In this document: one piece after another, positions 18,501-27,067 of the stretch
Position numbering within the stretch: position 1 is the first letter of the stretch
Layout of the letters: the number at the start of each line of letters is the position of its first letter
From: Sphingomonas jatrophae
GTDB lineage: Bacteria > Pseudomonadota > Alphaproteobacteria > Sphingomonadales > Sphingomonadaceae
DNA: 64,000 bases
Assembly: GCF_900113315.1 (NCBI RefSeq)
Contig: NZ_FOZG01000003.1
Span: forward strand, 124,001 to 188,000
Direction: 5' to 3'
Program-made: the position numbers and the translations under genes
Notes under the pieces: model-generated
The model's input: the letters and a program-made list of their open reading frames with translations, nothing else
The model's database searches: none
Told to the model about the DNA's origin: nothing

Positions 18501-19122
18501 CGCGCCACGCCTGCTGGTCGGCCGCCTCGTCGCTGTCCTGCGTGGTGTAGCGGCCGGCCGTGTCGATCAGCACCGCCTGATCGGTGAACCACCATTCGGT
18601 CGTCCGCGTGCCGGCCAGCCCGCGCACCGGATCGTCGCCCAGTTCCTGCGCCACCGGGAAGTCGAGCCCGGAGTTGCGCAGCGCGGTCGTCTTGCCGGCG
18701 CCGGGGGGGCCGATGATGATGTACCAGGGCAGTTCGTAGACGAACTCGCCCTTCTTGCCGATGCGGGTATCACGCATCAGCGCCATCGCGCGCTGCGCCC
18801 GCTCTTCCATCGCGGCGATATCGCCTGCGGCGCGGGCCTCGTTCGGATCGGGGGCAGCGGGCGTGCCGAGCTCGGCGACCATCGCCTCATTCTGCTTTCG
18901 CGCCCGCTGACGCCGCCAGAAAAGGCGCGCGGCGAACCCTGCGAACAGCAGGACGATCAGCGTCAGGCGCACCCAGACGCGGCCGAGCGGCACCATGCCG
19001 GCGATCGCGATCAGCGGCCCGACGAACCAGATCAGCAGCGCCAGCAGCACGAGCCCGGCGAGCACGAGCGCCCAGCGCGGCGGCCGCCTGCGCGACCAGT
19101 TGGGACGACGCAGACGGATCAT
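15520..19122 (-). CDS. tssM: T6SS membrane complex protein TssM (IcmF family)
   Basis: A 1200-residue IcmF/VasK protein. Seen: two N-terminal membrane helices (about 18-38 and 51-68), a cytoplasmic NTPase domain with intact Walker A GPPGAGKTT (138-146) and VLIDTAGRYTTQD, a third membrane helix (about 458-480, GSVGAVALLLTGLWTLSYF), and a long periplasmic part ending in a beta-rich C-terminal domain. With TssL it forms the inner-membrane part of the trans-envelope complex. The ATG overlaps the tssL stop (ATGA). Confidence 0.96.
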   Translation of the reverse strand: MIRLRRPNWSRRRPPRWALVLAGLVLLALLIWFVGPLIAIAGMVPLGRVWVRLTLIVLLFAGFAARLFWRRQRARKQNEAMVAELGTPAAPDPNEARAAGDIAAMEERAQRAMALMRDTRIGKKGEFVYELPWYIIIGPPGAGKTTALRNSGLDFPVAQELGDDPVRGLAGTRTTEWWFTDQAVLIDTAGRYTTQDSDEAADQQAWRGLLDLLRKYRPRQPVTGIIVAISVTDLTGADESAAVAHGRAVRARINEVQAAFGVRTPIYVLLTKLDLLAGFTEFFDDLPAHEREQVWGETWPVADTDGAAPGSPAALDLAFDRLVERLDARVLMRVQGEQDMVRRGLIFAFPQQFASLRQPLGHLLATITRETKYEPRPFVRGFYFTSGTQFGRPIDRLLGALSVRFGLSLASGRTEAPRGRSYFLRDLLAKVVFPESALAGRDPKAEARARLVRLGILGSVGAVALLLTGLWTLSYFRNAALIDRLDVRSAALAKQVAALPEGPVSDSDVLQVLEPLEAARALPFASTAAPDDRSPGFSWGIGRASSFRTQVDGAYRNLLNRQFLPRLLLGLEDRLTALAGEAPAEGRDNRAAIYATLRLYLMLGRAPGAPLDRSGILAAFDDDWADRLPGEDQAPARAALHRHLATLLAGPVQAPRLNATLIADARARVASLGPGERVYAQMLADPSLRNLPEWTMASVPGVGTSRLFTRRSGKSLAAGVPGMFRRRFFYQSVVPAIGRYSAQAADEGWVTGNAASGGGPLASRAGATKDALLTTYLADFTRRWDETIDDVVVSGELPMDERLRMAVRPPSPVKALFSSWADETNLTPPSLRKGRGASALRVGAIFSRSIYRGLQRADQVGSAAGSAPPGPPGPLDEVVDHFRWLREMNPATGPAPIDDALNALTAVGDTGTAARSAAGLGDPLLQRDRSASAMAATARLGQVAATMPPAAGRLFNGFVTASTAQLNRDVRAGIRSQYSAQLGPECRSILAQGFPFRASPRETTIDDFSRLFRPSGLIDAFVTANLAGQIDTTRRNWALTSSGRALGLSPQTVAQLSRAGRIRDVFFKPGDIRPNLRFLIEPLRVGGDATAITLTVDGAPAAFDRVNRRGVELRWPGNAPGVTLSVQRSGSATPSIRQWSGDWALFRFLRSYPVSNVTNSGLVVTVAEGGADAAFRIRLLSGPNPFRLPELTAFQCPAGL

Positions 19123-20546
19123 CGCGCCGGCCCTTCGGCATAGGTCTTGGGTATCGCCACCTCCACGCGTCGGTTCTGGCGGCGCCCGGTCTCCTCCGCA
19201 TTGTCGGAAACGGGCTGCGTCTCGCCGACGCCGCTCGGCTGCAGGCGATCGGCGGGCACGCCGGCGCTGCGCAATGCGGCGACCACGGCATTGGCGCGCG
19301 CTTCGCTCAGCGCCTGGTTCGATGGATAGCGAAGCGAGGCGATGCGCTGATCGTCGGTATGACCGGTGACGGGCACCGGCCCCTCGGTGATGCCGATCGC
19401 CTGCGCGACGCGGCCCATCGTGCCCGCATAAGCGCTGTCGAGATCGGCGGAGCCCGAGGCGAACAGCCCACGATCCTTCAGGCGCACGCCAACCGCATCG
19501 GGGTCGTCGCTGACGGCGACGCGGCCCGCGTCGATGTCGGGCTTCAGAATGTCGAGGATGGTCAGATAGAGCTTGCTGTCGCCGGCGGGTGCCGGCGCGG
19601 TGCGGTTCAGCTCGGCCGCGCCAGGACGGTAAACGCCGGAGAGCGGCTTCAGCGCATTGTCACCCAGCGCCGCCAGCCGCAGCACGAATGCAGCGTAGAG
19701 CGCGAGCAGCAGCACCCCGATGCCCGCAGCAAACACCCAGGCCGGGATTTCGCGCGCGATCGGGCGGTAAGCCGCGTCGACCCCGCGCCACGCGGGCGAC
19801 AGCGCGCGTTCGACCGGCCCGCGCAGGTTGCGGATGGCGGCATACAGCCGGTCGCGCAGCTGGACGAGGCGGCTGGCCCCGCCCCGCTCCAGCCGCATGC
19901 GCCCCTCGAAGCCGAAGGATAGGCAGACGTAGATGAGTTCGAGCAGATTCGGCGAGCGGCCCGGTCGCGCCTCAAGCGCATCGGCCACCTCGAACATGCG
20001 GTCGCCCGAGACGACCTCGTTGTGGAAGGTCGCGACCAGCGTCTGCGCGCCCCAGCCGCTATTCGCGCCCCAAGGCGTCGACAGCACCACCTCGTCGATC
20101 AGCGCGCACAGGGCGTAGTGACCGTAGCGCGCCTCCTCGTCGCTGACGGAGAGCTCGCGCGTCCGCATCTGAAAGCGGCGCAGCTCCTCCACCACCGTCC
20201 GCCGCAGTCGTGTGACATCGTCATGCGCGACGACAGCGCGGAGCGAGTTGGCGAGGATGATGAGCGGCGTGCCCGCGGCAAGCAGCGGATTGTTGCTGGT
20301 GCCGGTGAAGCTCTCCAGCGACGGCGGCGCCGGATTGAACGGGCTGTCCGGCATCCGCTTCGGCGGCGCGGACGCGGCCGCACCGCTGAACGGCGTTGTC
20401 GCCGGGCGGGCGAAGGGACCGCTGGTCGGCGCGCCGATCAGCGTGCCGTCGCCATCCTCCGGCGTCGCCCGCGGGGCCGGCGCACGGCCGATCACCGTGC
20501 GATCGCCATCCTCCGGCGGATCGAAGGGGTTGCGCCCGCCGCTCAC
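19119..20546 (-). CDS. tssL: T6SS membrane protein TssL (DotU family) fused to an OmpA-like domain
   Basis: A 475-residue protein with GTG start overlapping the tssK stop. Domains: a low-complexity cytoplasmic N-terminus (1-90) with two copies of the motif EDGDxT(V/L)IG at 12-20 and 30-38; a DotU domain (about 95-275: YALCALIDEVVLSTPWG, LLELIYVCLSFGFEGRM); one membrane helix (about 280-302, VFAAGIGVLLLALYAAFVL); and a C-terminal OmpA-like peptidoglycan-binding domain (about 355-470: TGHTDDQRIAS, NQALSEARANAV, RRQNRRVEV). Thr17 and Thr35 are candidate sites for the PpkA-like kinase and binding by the FHA protein; this is inferred from analogy with the Agrobacterium PpkA-TssL-Fha switch. Confidence 0.95.
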   Translation of the reverse strand: MSGGRNPFDPPEDGDRTVIGRAPAPRATPEDGDGTLIGAPTSGPFARPATTPFSGAAASAPPKRMPDSPFNPAPPSLESFTGTSNNPLLAAGTPLIILANSLRAVVAHDDVTRLRRTVVEELRRFQMRTRELSVSDEEARYGHYALCALIDEVVLSTPWGANSGWGAQTLVATFHNEVVSGDRMFEVADALEARPGRSPNLLELIYVCLSFGFEGRMRLERGGASRLVQLRDRLYAAIRNLRGPVERALSPAWRGVDAAYRPIAREIPAWVFAAGIGVLLLALYAAFVLRLAALGDNALKPLSGVYRPGAAELNRTAPAPAGDSKLYLTILDILKPDIDAGRVAVSDDPDAVGVRLKDRGLFASGSADLDSAYAGTMGRVAQAIGITEGPVPVTGHTDDQRIASLRYPSNQALSEARANAVVAALRSAGVPADRLQPSGVGETQPVSDNAEETGRRQNRRVEVAIPKTYAEGPAR

Positions 20547-21889
20547 CGGATGCGCCCGCGGATCGCCCAGAGTTCGAGGTCGAGATCGGGCACGTCACCC
20601 GAAACATGGATGGCCGCCCCGCCGGATCGCTCCACCAGCCGCCAATCCTCGGCGCTGGTGTTGATCTCGAAATAGGTCATGCCCGCGCGGAACGGGATCT
20701 GCCGCGGCTCCGCCTGCAGCGGCCGGATCGGCGCGCCGCCAAGCTGGAGATTGACGAGATCGCGGATCCGCTCGACCGCACCGATCTTGGTGCGCTTGGG
20801 CATGTTCTCGCGCAGCAGCTCGGCATCGATCGAGGAGCGCGCGGCCAGCACGAAGGTGCAGTCGGTGAACAGCGAACGATCGGTGATCCGGGCGACGCGG
20901 ATACCGTAAGCGCGCTGCTCCAGCGGGATCGGAATGGCGGTCTGTTCGAACACTGCGCTGAGCGACTCGCGCAGGAAGGCGATCACGGGTGCGAAGCTCG
21001 CCTGCAGGTCGTTGTGGTTATAGGCCGGAAATTCGGGCGGGCGGTTGCTGCCCGTCTCGGTAAAGGTTGCGAGCTCCCCCGCCAGCCCCAGCAAGGTGCG
21101 GTAGAGATCCACCGGGTGCACGTCGCGCAGGTCGGCGAGATGGCTGACGACCGTCTCGTTGCGGTTGACCAGCATGAGGATCAGGAAGTCGGTGATCTCG
21201 GCGATGCTCTTGCCGCCGGGATCGGCCAAGCGCCCGGCGATCGCGGCGCCGCGATGCTGGAGCAGCCCGCGAATCTCGGCAAGGAAGCCGCGCAGCGGCG
21301 CGGACACGTCGCAGCTGACCGATGTCGGGATGAAGTCCGGATCCAGCACCAGCGATCCATCGGCACGCCGCTCGACCAGGCGGCAGACAGGCAAGGTGAC
21401 GTAGCCGGCAAGCTCCTGCGCATCGTCGATCAGGCGCAGGTCGAGCTTGGCAACGGTGATCGGCGCCGTCCCTTCGGTGCCCGCCACCACGTCGTTGACC
21501 TGCACCTCCTGCCCTACCCATCGCAGCGGCGCGCCCTGCCCTGCCTTCAGATGCGCATCATAGGCGCCCGCGCGGCGGATCGGCAGCGCGAGGTGGATCA
21601 GGCTGTTCTTGAGCGTGACGGGCACCGCCAGCGGCTGCGGCTGATCGTCCGCACCCGGTGCATCGAACATGGTCCCATCGGGCAGCACGCCGGCCGCACG
21701 GGACAGCGCGATCGAGCCGGTGCGGAGCAGCGCCTGATCGATCTCCAGCTCGGCAAAGCCGTAGCCGAGCGGATTGAGCCAGCGCAGCCCGCTCTCGCTG
21801 CGTCGGTCGATGTAGCGCTCGAACTGCTGGAAGTGCTGTGTCCGCAGGAACATGCCCTCGGACCACAGCACCTTGTTGTTCCAGTACAT
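20543..21889 (-). CDS. tssK: T6SS baseplate protein TssK
   Basis: A 448-residue ImpJ/VasE family protein connecting baseplate and membrane complex. The N-terminus NNKVLWSEGMFLRTQHFQQ is diagnostic; further family landmarks are NPLGYGFAELEID, VCRLVERRADGSLVLD, FIPTSVSCD and the C-terminal MTYFEINTSAEDWRLVERSG. The ATG lies 24 bp after the tagH stop. Confidence 0.96.
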   Translation of the reverse strand: MYWNNKVLWSEGMFLRTQHFQQFERYIDRRSESGLRWLNPLGYGFAELEIDQALLRTGSIALSRAAGVLPDGTMFDAPGADDQPQPLAVPVTLKNSLIHLALPIRRAGAYDAHLKAGQGAPLRWVGQEVQVNDVVAGTEGTAPITVAKLDLRLIDDAQELAGYVTLPVCRLVERRADGSLVLDPDFIPTSVSCDVSAPLRGFLAEIRGLLQHRGAAIAGRLADPGGKSIAEITDFLILMLVNRNETVVSHLADLRDVHPVDLYRTLLGLAGELATFTETGSNRPPEFPAYNHNDLQASFAPVIAFLRESLSAVFEQTAIPIPLEQRAYGIRVARITDRSLFTDCTFVLAARSSIDAELLRENMPKRTKIGAVERIRDLVNLQLGGAPIRPLQAEPRQIPFRAGMTYFEINTSAEDWRLVERSGGAAIHVSGDVPDLDLELWAIRGRIR

Positions 21890-21913
21890 CGTCTCAGCGC
21901 CCCCCGCTTGTCG

Positions 21914-23461
21914 TCATCGCGCGCGCCCCTGCCCGTCGAGCTGCGCGGCAAGCCCTTCATAGGCCTGGCGAAATGCCTTGTTGATCGGCCCCTCGGCATC
22001 GTCGTCGGCCTCGCGGCGGAGCGTGGCGAACAGCTCGGTATATTCGTTCCACGATGCCGCGCTGCGCTGGCCGGGCATGACGAAGCCGCGATTGGCGATT
22101 CTTTTGTCGATCTCGGACGGGGCGAGCAGATCGAACGTCGCACCCAGCGCCGCGCGCATGCCGGCGAGCACGCACAGGATGTGCGCCTTGATGTCGTGCA
22201 GCGCCTCGTTCAGCGCCTGATCGCCGGTGGAATAGCCGGAGCCCGCCTCGCTGCGGAGCAGCTCGATGGCGAGGCGCTGCGGCGGTACCCACTTGAACGG
22301 ATTGTTGCCATCGGGGCGGATGGTGGTGCGCACCATGCGGAAATCGTTCTTGAGCGCTGTGCGGTCGCTCATCATGTCGGCGACGCCGAGCACGGCCTGC
22401 CGGTAGAAGGCGCCGAGCCGCTCCATCAATAGCTCGCGATCCTCGCCGACGAACGCCTCGGGCGACAGCCGGGCGCCTGCGCAAAAGCTGGCGAACAGGT
22501 CCGCGCCCTCGGGCTGCGGCTGCGGCGTGGCCGCGACGGCGGCTGGCTGAGGAGGCGCGGGCCTCTCCTGCGGCGCAGGGGCCTGCGGAAGGATCGGCTC
22601 TTCCGGCGTCCGCTCGGGAGCCGTAGGGGCATCGCTTATGCCGAGGTCGGCAAGCGCATCCGCGGGGATGAGGATGGTGGAGGTGGCAGCCTCTGCAGCC
22701 GGCGGAGGGATGAGCGGATCCGCCGCCGCGCCGCCATCGGCCGGCACCGCATCCCAGTCGGACGGAATTTCCAGGGCACCGCCGGTCGCGGGCGGCTCCG
22801 GCTCGCGCAGGATCGGGCTGGTGAACGGCGCATCGAAGCCGAAGCCATGTTCGCGCGCGGCATCGGTCGGCGGCTCCGGCCAGCTCTGCGGCGTGCCGAT
22901 CAGCTGCGAATGATCCGGCTGGCGGTGCGGCGCCACCGGGTTCCAGTCCCCCGCCTGGAACGGGCGCGGACGATCCCATGCATCGACGCCATCGCCGGGC
23001 TCCTCGTCCAGCTTGATGGGATCGGGGCGCAGCGCGCTGCCGAACGGATCGGGCTTGCGCTCCCTGGAGGGCCCATCGTCCTGCAGGCCGGCAGGCGCCC
23101 CGAACGGCGTCGTCTCGAGGATCGGCTCTGGCGCAGGCACTGCCCCGGCATCCTCCTCCCCGACGAGCAGATAAGGCCCGAAGACGATGCTCTCGCCGCG
23201 TGAGACGGGGATCGCCCGATCCTTCTCGATCCGGCTGCGCGGCGTGCCGATGAACACGCCGTTCGCGCTCATGTCCTGCACCGTTAGGATCCCGCCACGC
23301 ACCGTGACGACAAGGTGCAGGCGCGAAAGATCACGCTCCGGATCGGAGACCTGCCAGTCCGCCTTGGTCCCCCGGCCGATGCTGATCTGCCCTTCGTCGA
23401 GCACCCTCGTGTCGAGCTGCTGCGACGGATTGTCGCGGTGAAACAGGCGCAGGCGGATCAT
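21914..23461 (-). CDS. tagH: FHA-domain T6SS regulator TagH/Fha (ImpI)
   Basis: A 515-residue protein. The N-terminal FHA domain (about 1-100) shows ISIGRGTKADWQVSDPERDLSRLHL, with the Arg, Ser and His used in phosphothreonine recognition, and SANGVFIG. A long Pro/Ala/Glu-rich linker follows (about 110-330), then the C-terminal T6SS-FHA domain (FCAGARLSPEAFVGEDRE, FRMVRTTIRPDGNNPFKW, LNEALHDIKAHILCVLAGM, FWMxxQ-like SAASWNEYTELFATL). In threonine-phosphorylation-controlled systems it binds phosphorylated TssL or itself. It heads the tagH-tssK-tssL-tssM group. Confidence 0.92.
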   Translation of the reverse strand: MIRLRLFHRDNPSQQLDTRVLDEGQISIGRGTKADWQVSDPERDLSRLHLVVTVRGGILTVQDMSANGVFIGTPRSRIEKDRAIPVSRGESIVFGPYLLVGEEDAGAVPAPEPILETTPFGAPAGLQDDGPSRERKPDPFGSALRPDPIKLDEEPGDGVDAWDRPRPFQAGDWNPVAPHRQPDHSQLIGTPQSWPEPPTDAAREHGFGFDAPFTSPILREPEPPATGGALEIPSDWDAVPADGGAAADPLIPPPAAEAATSTILIPADALADLGISDAPTAPERTPEEPILPQAPAPQERPAPPQPAAVAATPQPQPEGADLFASFCAGARLSPEAFVGEDRELLMERLGAFYRQAVLGVADMMSDRTALKNDFRMVRTTIRPDGNNPFKWVPPQRLAIELLRSEAGSGYSTGDQALNEALHDIKAHILCVLAGMRAALGATFDLLAPSEIDKRIANRGFVMPGQRSAASWNEYTELFATLRREADDDAEGPINKAFRQAYEGLAAQLDGQGRAR

Positions 23462-23581
23462 CGCGCGATGCTCCGGGACGAAGCCTGGCAGGATGGTTCG
23501 AGCAGGTGCGTCATCGTCTATCGTTCCAGAAAGGGCGCAACCGGGATCGGCCTGACATTACGGGAGATCGGGCAGGGCGCG

Positions 23582-24130
23582 TCAGCCACGCGCCCCCTCC
23601 TTGACGGACCATTGATCGAGCTTTCGGGCCACATCGGCGCGGATCTCCTCCAGCCGCGGCACGTCTGCCTCGCGGAACCGCGCCGACCAGATCAGATCGC
23701 GCCAAGCATAGATCGCGCCGCAGGAACCGGCACCCGGCGTGTCGCCGCTGCACGACACGGCGACGCCGCCATCCTCGCCGTGATAGTCATATTGGGTGGG
23801 ATCATCCGGGAAGCGCAGCTTGCGGGTCAGCCGGCCGGGCTGCGGCTGCTCCGCCTGGCCGCGGGCCACGGCGCAGGCACGGGGCAGCTGGTCGATCACG
23901 GGCGGCGTACCCGGATTGCAGACGTCGGCAACGGCCTGCACCAGGATCGAGGTCTGTTCCTGCAGCGGTGCCTGCGGATTGAGCACCGCGGAAAGCGCGC
24001 CCGGTCCGCTGGCCGGCAGCACATGTTCGTCCGGCACCTCGAAGCGGTGCGACCCGACCTGCACCGGCTTCATCGCCGCGCCTCCACAGGCAGCGAGCAG
24101 CAGCAGCAGGGCAAGGCGGTGTGGCCGCAT
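23582..24130 (-). CDS. Lipoprotein of unknown function downstream of vgrG
   Basis: A 182-residue protein with a short lipoprotein signal (LALLLLLAAC, Cys15). The mature part contains VADVCNPGTPP, LPRACAVA, a segment RFPDDPTQYDYHGEDGGVAVSC and a C-terminal helix (VPRLEEIRADVARKLDQW). I do not recognise the family. It follows vgrG by 22 bp with a GGGAG ribosome site, so it may be the periplasmic immunity partner of the VgrG C-terminal extension, or a structural lipoprotein of this tssJ-less system. Both are inference. Confidence 0.7.
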   Translation of the reverse strand: MRPHRLALLLLLAACGGAAMKPVQVGSHRFEVPDEHVLPASGPGALSAVLNPQAPLQEQTSILVQAVADVCNPGTPPVIDQLPRACAVARGQAEQPQPGRLTRKLRFPDDPTQYDYHGEDGGVAVSCSGDTPGAGSCGAIYAWRDLIWSARFREADVPRLEEIRADVARKLDQWSVKEGARG

Positions 24131-24152
24131 GGCGAGGCTCCCATCGGGTGGA

Positions 24153-26468
24153 TCAATCCATCCATAATTGTTCGTACCAGTCGGCCTCGCTGCGGTTCCC
24201 GGTGATCATCGTGCCGCCGAACATGGTCGGCGGCAGGCCATGATCGCGGAACACCTTGTGGTGATAATCGGCGATCTGCGGCGGGGTGAGCGTGCCGAAC
24301 CGGTCGGTGCCGGCGACATGCTCGCGCATCAGCTCGCGGCCAACCTGCTCCACTTCGGCATCGTAATTGTTGAAGGGATCGAGATCGCGGGAGCGCAGGC
24401 CGTTTCGCAGCCGCATGTTGGCGGTGTAGCCGCGCGCGGACGAGCTATCGACGATCTCGGTGGCGGTGCGCGCCATCTTGTCGCCACGCGCCAGCCGCGA
24501 CGCCCAGAAGGCCCGACGATTGCCGTCACGGGCGAAGGCGCGCTCCTCGGGCGAGATGGGCGGCCCGGCCGCACCCGTCTGGTCGGCGACCGGGATCATC
24601 GAGGCCTGCTGACCAGCTCCACCACTGCTGCCGCCGCCCAGCAACGGATCGCCCGTTGCGGTCTTCTGGTTGGAGCCCGGCGGCCCCGCCGGTCCGGCAC
24701 CACCACCACCCCCGCCTCCGGCAACCATCACCGCCGCGGCCGCCGCCTTGGCGGGCGGGGAGACGGGCGCGACGGACATGGGCTGCCCGTCACAGTTAAG
24801 GTTGACCTCCTTGGCGTCGATCCAGACCCCGTCCTTGGTGATGACGACGCGGCTGTCGCCCACCGTCAGCATCAGCGATTCGGCGGAGGCAATCTCGATC
24901 CGGCCGGTGGCGAAGAAGCGGCTGGTCTTGTCGACCGTGACCTCCTGCAGGCCCTTGACGTGACCGAACTCGTCATTGCTGACGTCACGGCGGAAGTTGC
25001 GGCCGGACCGCATGTAAACTTCCTCGGATCCGGCCTTGTCCTCGAAGATCAGTTCGTGCGCGAGGCCGCCTTCGCCGAACGTCCGGAAACCGGCCTGGGT
25101 GAGGTTAGCAGGCACCGCATAGCTGTGCGCATTCTTGCCGTTGTAGAGGCAGCCGACGACCACCGGCCGGTCCGCCCGCCCTTCGACGAAATCGACCAGC
25201 ACCTCCATGCCGGGCCGCGGCACGAACTGCGCGCCCATCTGGTTGCCGGCCCATTGCTGCAGCACGCGCACCCAGCAGGTCGAGGCACCCGCCACGTCCC
25301 AGTGGAACTTCACCTTCACGCGGCCATGTCCGTCGGGATCGTTCTGATCGACCACCACCGCCGTCTGTGGGCCGCGGCTCACCGCGCGCGGCGTCGACCG
25401 CTCGGGCCGGAAGGTCTGCGCGCTCGGCTGCGCCTCGAACGTCTGCTTGTAGCTGGGTTCGCCCTCGTCCAGCCCGTATGGATCGAACGCCTCATGGTTC
25501 ACCGCGCGGACGACGATGCGCCGCTCGCGCGGGTCGAGCCTTGTATCGTCCACCTGGAAGCGGGCGGCGGGCGCGAAGGCGACGTAGGAACCCTCGCCCT
25601 TCATCGTCACCGCGCCCGCCTCGGCACCCTCGATCCGCAGCTTGGCCCGGTCCCGCCCCACACCCGGATCGGTATAATCCTCGGCGAAGCGATAGACCTG
25701 CCCGCCGCCGCCCGCCCAATCGAGCTTGCTCGGCGCAGTTACCGGGCTGAGATCGCCAGGTTTCGCGAAATCATAATCGTGCGTCACGACGCGCGCCGGC
25801 GCGCTGGCATAGCCCATCTGCAGGTCTTTGAGCCCGCGCAGCAGATGGTCGCGGCGGAACGACAGGTCGAAGGGCTGGCCGTCATAATAGCCGGACGCAT
25901 CGCCGGCCAGGATCATGCGGTGCTTGTACGGCGCCGCACCCTCGTCGAACCGGAAATAATAGAAGACGCCTTCATCCTCCATCAGCCGGCTGACCAGCGC
26001 GAAGTCGCTTTCGTCCTGCTGCACGATGTAGGGGCGTGTGGGTGACGGGCCGTATTTGCCGTCATCGAAGGCGACGCGGTGCTCGCCGAGGATGGTCCCG
26101 ATCACCTGCCGTGCGCTCTTGTCGGTGAAGATGCGGCGGTTGCGGGTGAGCGTCAGATTCTCGAACGCCGGCGCCACCTCGATCAGGAACTCGACGTAGC
26201 CGGCTTTCTGATAAAGGTGCTGGAAAGCCTTGCAGCGGCCGTTGATGCGCCGCTCCTCCGCCATGTCGGAGGTGCCGAGCGAAAAGGTGATCGGCGCGTT
26301 GATCCATGCCGCAGCGGGCGGGATATCGCCCTGCGAGCGGATGGTGAGCCGGAATGCGAAGGGCGCGGAGATGCGCTCCTCCCCGGACAGGCGGAACAGC
26401 TTATACTGGTCGACGGCGCCCGGCGCTTCCAGGATGTGCAGGAAGTTGTTGCCGTCGCGACCTGACAT
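24153..26468 (-). CDS. vgrG: T6SS spike protein VgrG with C-terminal extension
   Basis: A 771-residue VgrG (TssI). The gp27/gp5-like core shows FRLSGEERISAPFAFRLTI, DFALVSRLMEDEGVFYYFRF, VDQNDPDGHGRVKVKFHWD, CWVRVLQQWAGNQMGAQFVPRPGMEVLVDF and a beta-helix segment ending in a DUF2345-like LMLTVGDSRVVITKDG. After a Gly/Ala/Pro-rich linker of about 70 residues comes an extra domain of about 133 residues (approximately 639-771) with RRAFWASRLARGDKMART, IADYHHKVFRDHGLPP and EADWYEQLW. The function of this domain is not known to me; it may be an effector or cargo adaptor. ATG 26468 is chosen over GTG two codons earlier. Confidence 0.94.
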   Translation of the reverse strand: MSGRDGNNFLHILEAPGAVDQYKLFRLSGEERISAPFAFRLTIRSQGDIPPAAAWINAPITFSLGTSDMAEERRINGRCKAFQHLYQKAGYVEFLIEVAPAFENLTLTRNRRIFTDKSARQVIGTILGEHRVAFDDGKYGPSPTRPYIVQQDESDFALVSRLMEDEGVFYYFRFDEGAAPYKHRMILAGDASGYYDGQPFDLSFRRDHLLRGLKDLQMGYASAPARVVTHDYDFAKPGDLSPVTAPSKLDWAGGGGQVYRFAEDYTDPGVGRDRAKLRIEGAEAGAVTMKGEGSYVAFAPAARFQVDDTRLDPRERRIVVRAVNHEAFDPYGLDEGEPSYKQTFEAQPSAQTFRPERSTPRAVSRGPQTAVVVDQNDPDGHGRVKVKFHWDVAGASTCWVRVLQQWAGNQMGAQFVPRPGMEVLVDFVEGRADRPVVVGCLYNGKNAHSYAVPANLTQAGFRTFGEGGLAHELIFEDKAGSEEVYMRSGRNFRRDVSNDEFGHVKGLQEVTVDKTSRFFATGRIEIASAESLMLTVGDSRVVITKDGVWIDAKEVNLNCDGQPMSVAPVSPPAKAAAAAVMVAGGGGGGGAGPAGPPGSNQKTATGDPLLGGGSSGGAGQQASMIPVADQTGAAGPPISPEERAFARDGNRRAFWASRLARGDKMARTATEIVDSSSARGYTANMRLRNGLRSRDLDPFNNYDAEVEQVGRELMREHVAGTDRFGTLTPPQIADYHHKVFRDHGLPPTMFGGTMITGNRSEADWYEQLWMD

Positions 26469-26578
26469 GACCACCCTTGCCGAACGTCATCGCCGTGCGA
26501 CACCCGCCGGAAGGCGAGCCTGCCGCGAAGGCGCCGTGCGGGGAGCGGGCGGCGCGCGCCCGCTCCCCCGACCACCGA

Positions 26579-27067
26579 TCAGACCTTTGCGGCCTTCGTG
26601 AAGTCATAGCCGCCGCGCACCGCGCGCTCGTTATTCGCCTCGTCCTTGAGGAACTGGTTGAACTCGACGGACGAGAAATTGAGCGTGATATTCTCGCTTG
26701 GCTCACCGCCCTGGCCGCTGCCCGAGGTGGAGAAGGACGAGCAGATCACGTTCTTCATGACGTACTCGATATATTTGGCCTCGCCGGATTCGGAGGCCTG
26801 GACGGTGACCGCGAGGGTCGCCGTGTCGGTGTTCTTGCCCTGCAGCGCCTGGAGCATGAACGGGGTCGTCGTGTCGTCCTGGCGCTTCACCAGGTGAAGG
26901 TCGCCCGGGGTCACCTTGCCTGCGGACAGGCGGTTGCCCGCGGCACCGACGGTGGTCTGCACCGCCACCGAGAAGCCCCAGCTATAGGCGTCGATCTCGA
27001 TCCAGCCCTTGTAAGGGCCGGCCGTCACGGCACCTTCCAGGGCGCCCATCTTAAGATACACCGGCAT
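26579..27067 (-). CDS. hcp: T6SS inner tube protein Hcp
   Basis: A 162-residue Hcp (TssD). Seen: the start [49 protein letters not shown] and the C-terminal beta strand with FSSVEFNQFLKD. It forms the hexameric tube rings. The gene overlaps the clpV 3' end by 17 bp and precedes vgrG, so clpV-hcp-vgrG appears to be one transcript. The longer open frame upstream is the clpV shadow. Confidence 0.96.
   Translation of the reverse strand: MPVYLKMGALEGAVTAGPYKGWIEIDAYSWGFSVAVQTTVGAAGNRLSAGKVTPGDLHLVKRQDDTTTPFMLQALQGKNTDTATLAVTVQASESGEAKYIEYVMKNVICSSFSTSGSGQGGEPSENITLNFSSVEFNQFLKDEANNERAVRGGYDFTKAAKV

Noticed and set aside
17194-19143. 649-codon plus-strand frame opposite tssM
   Set aside because: Same shadow effect; no family features, while tssM is clear.
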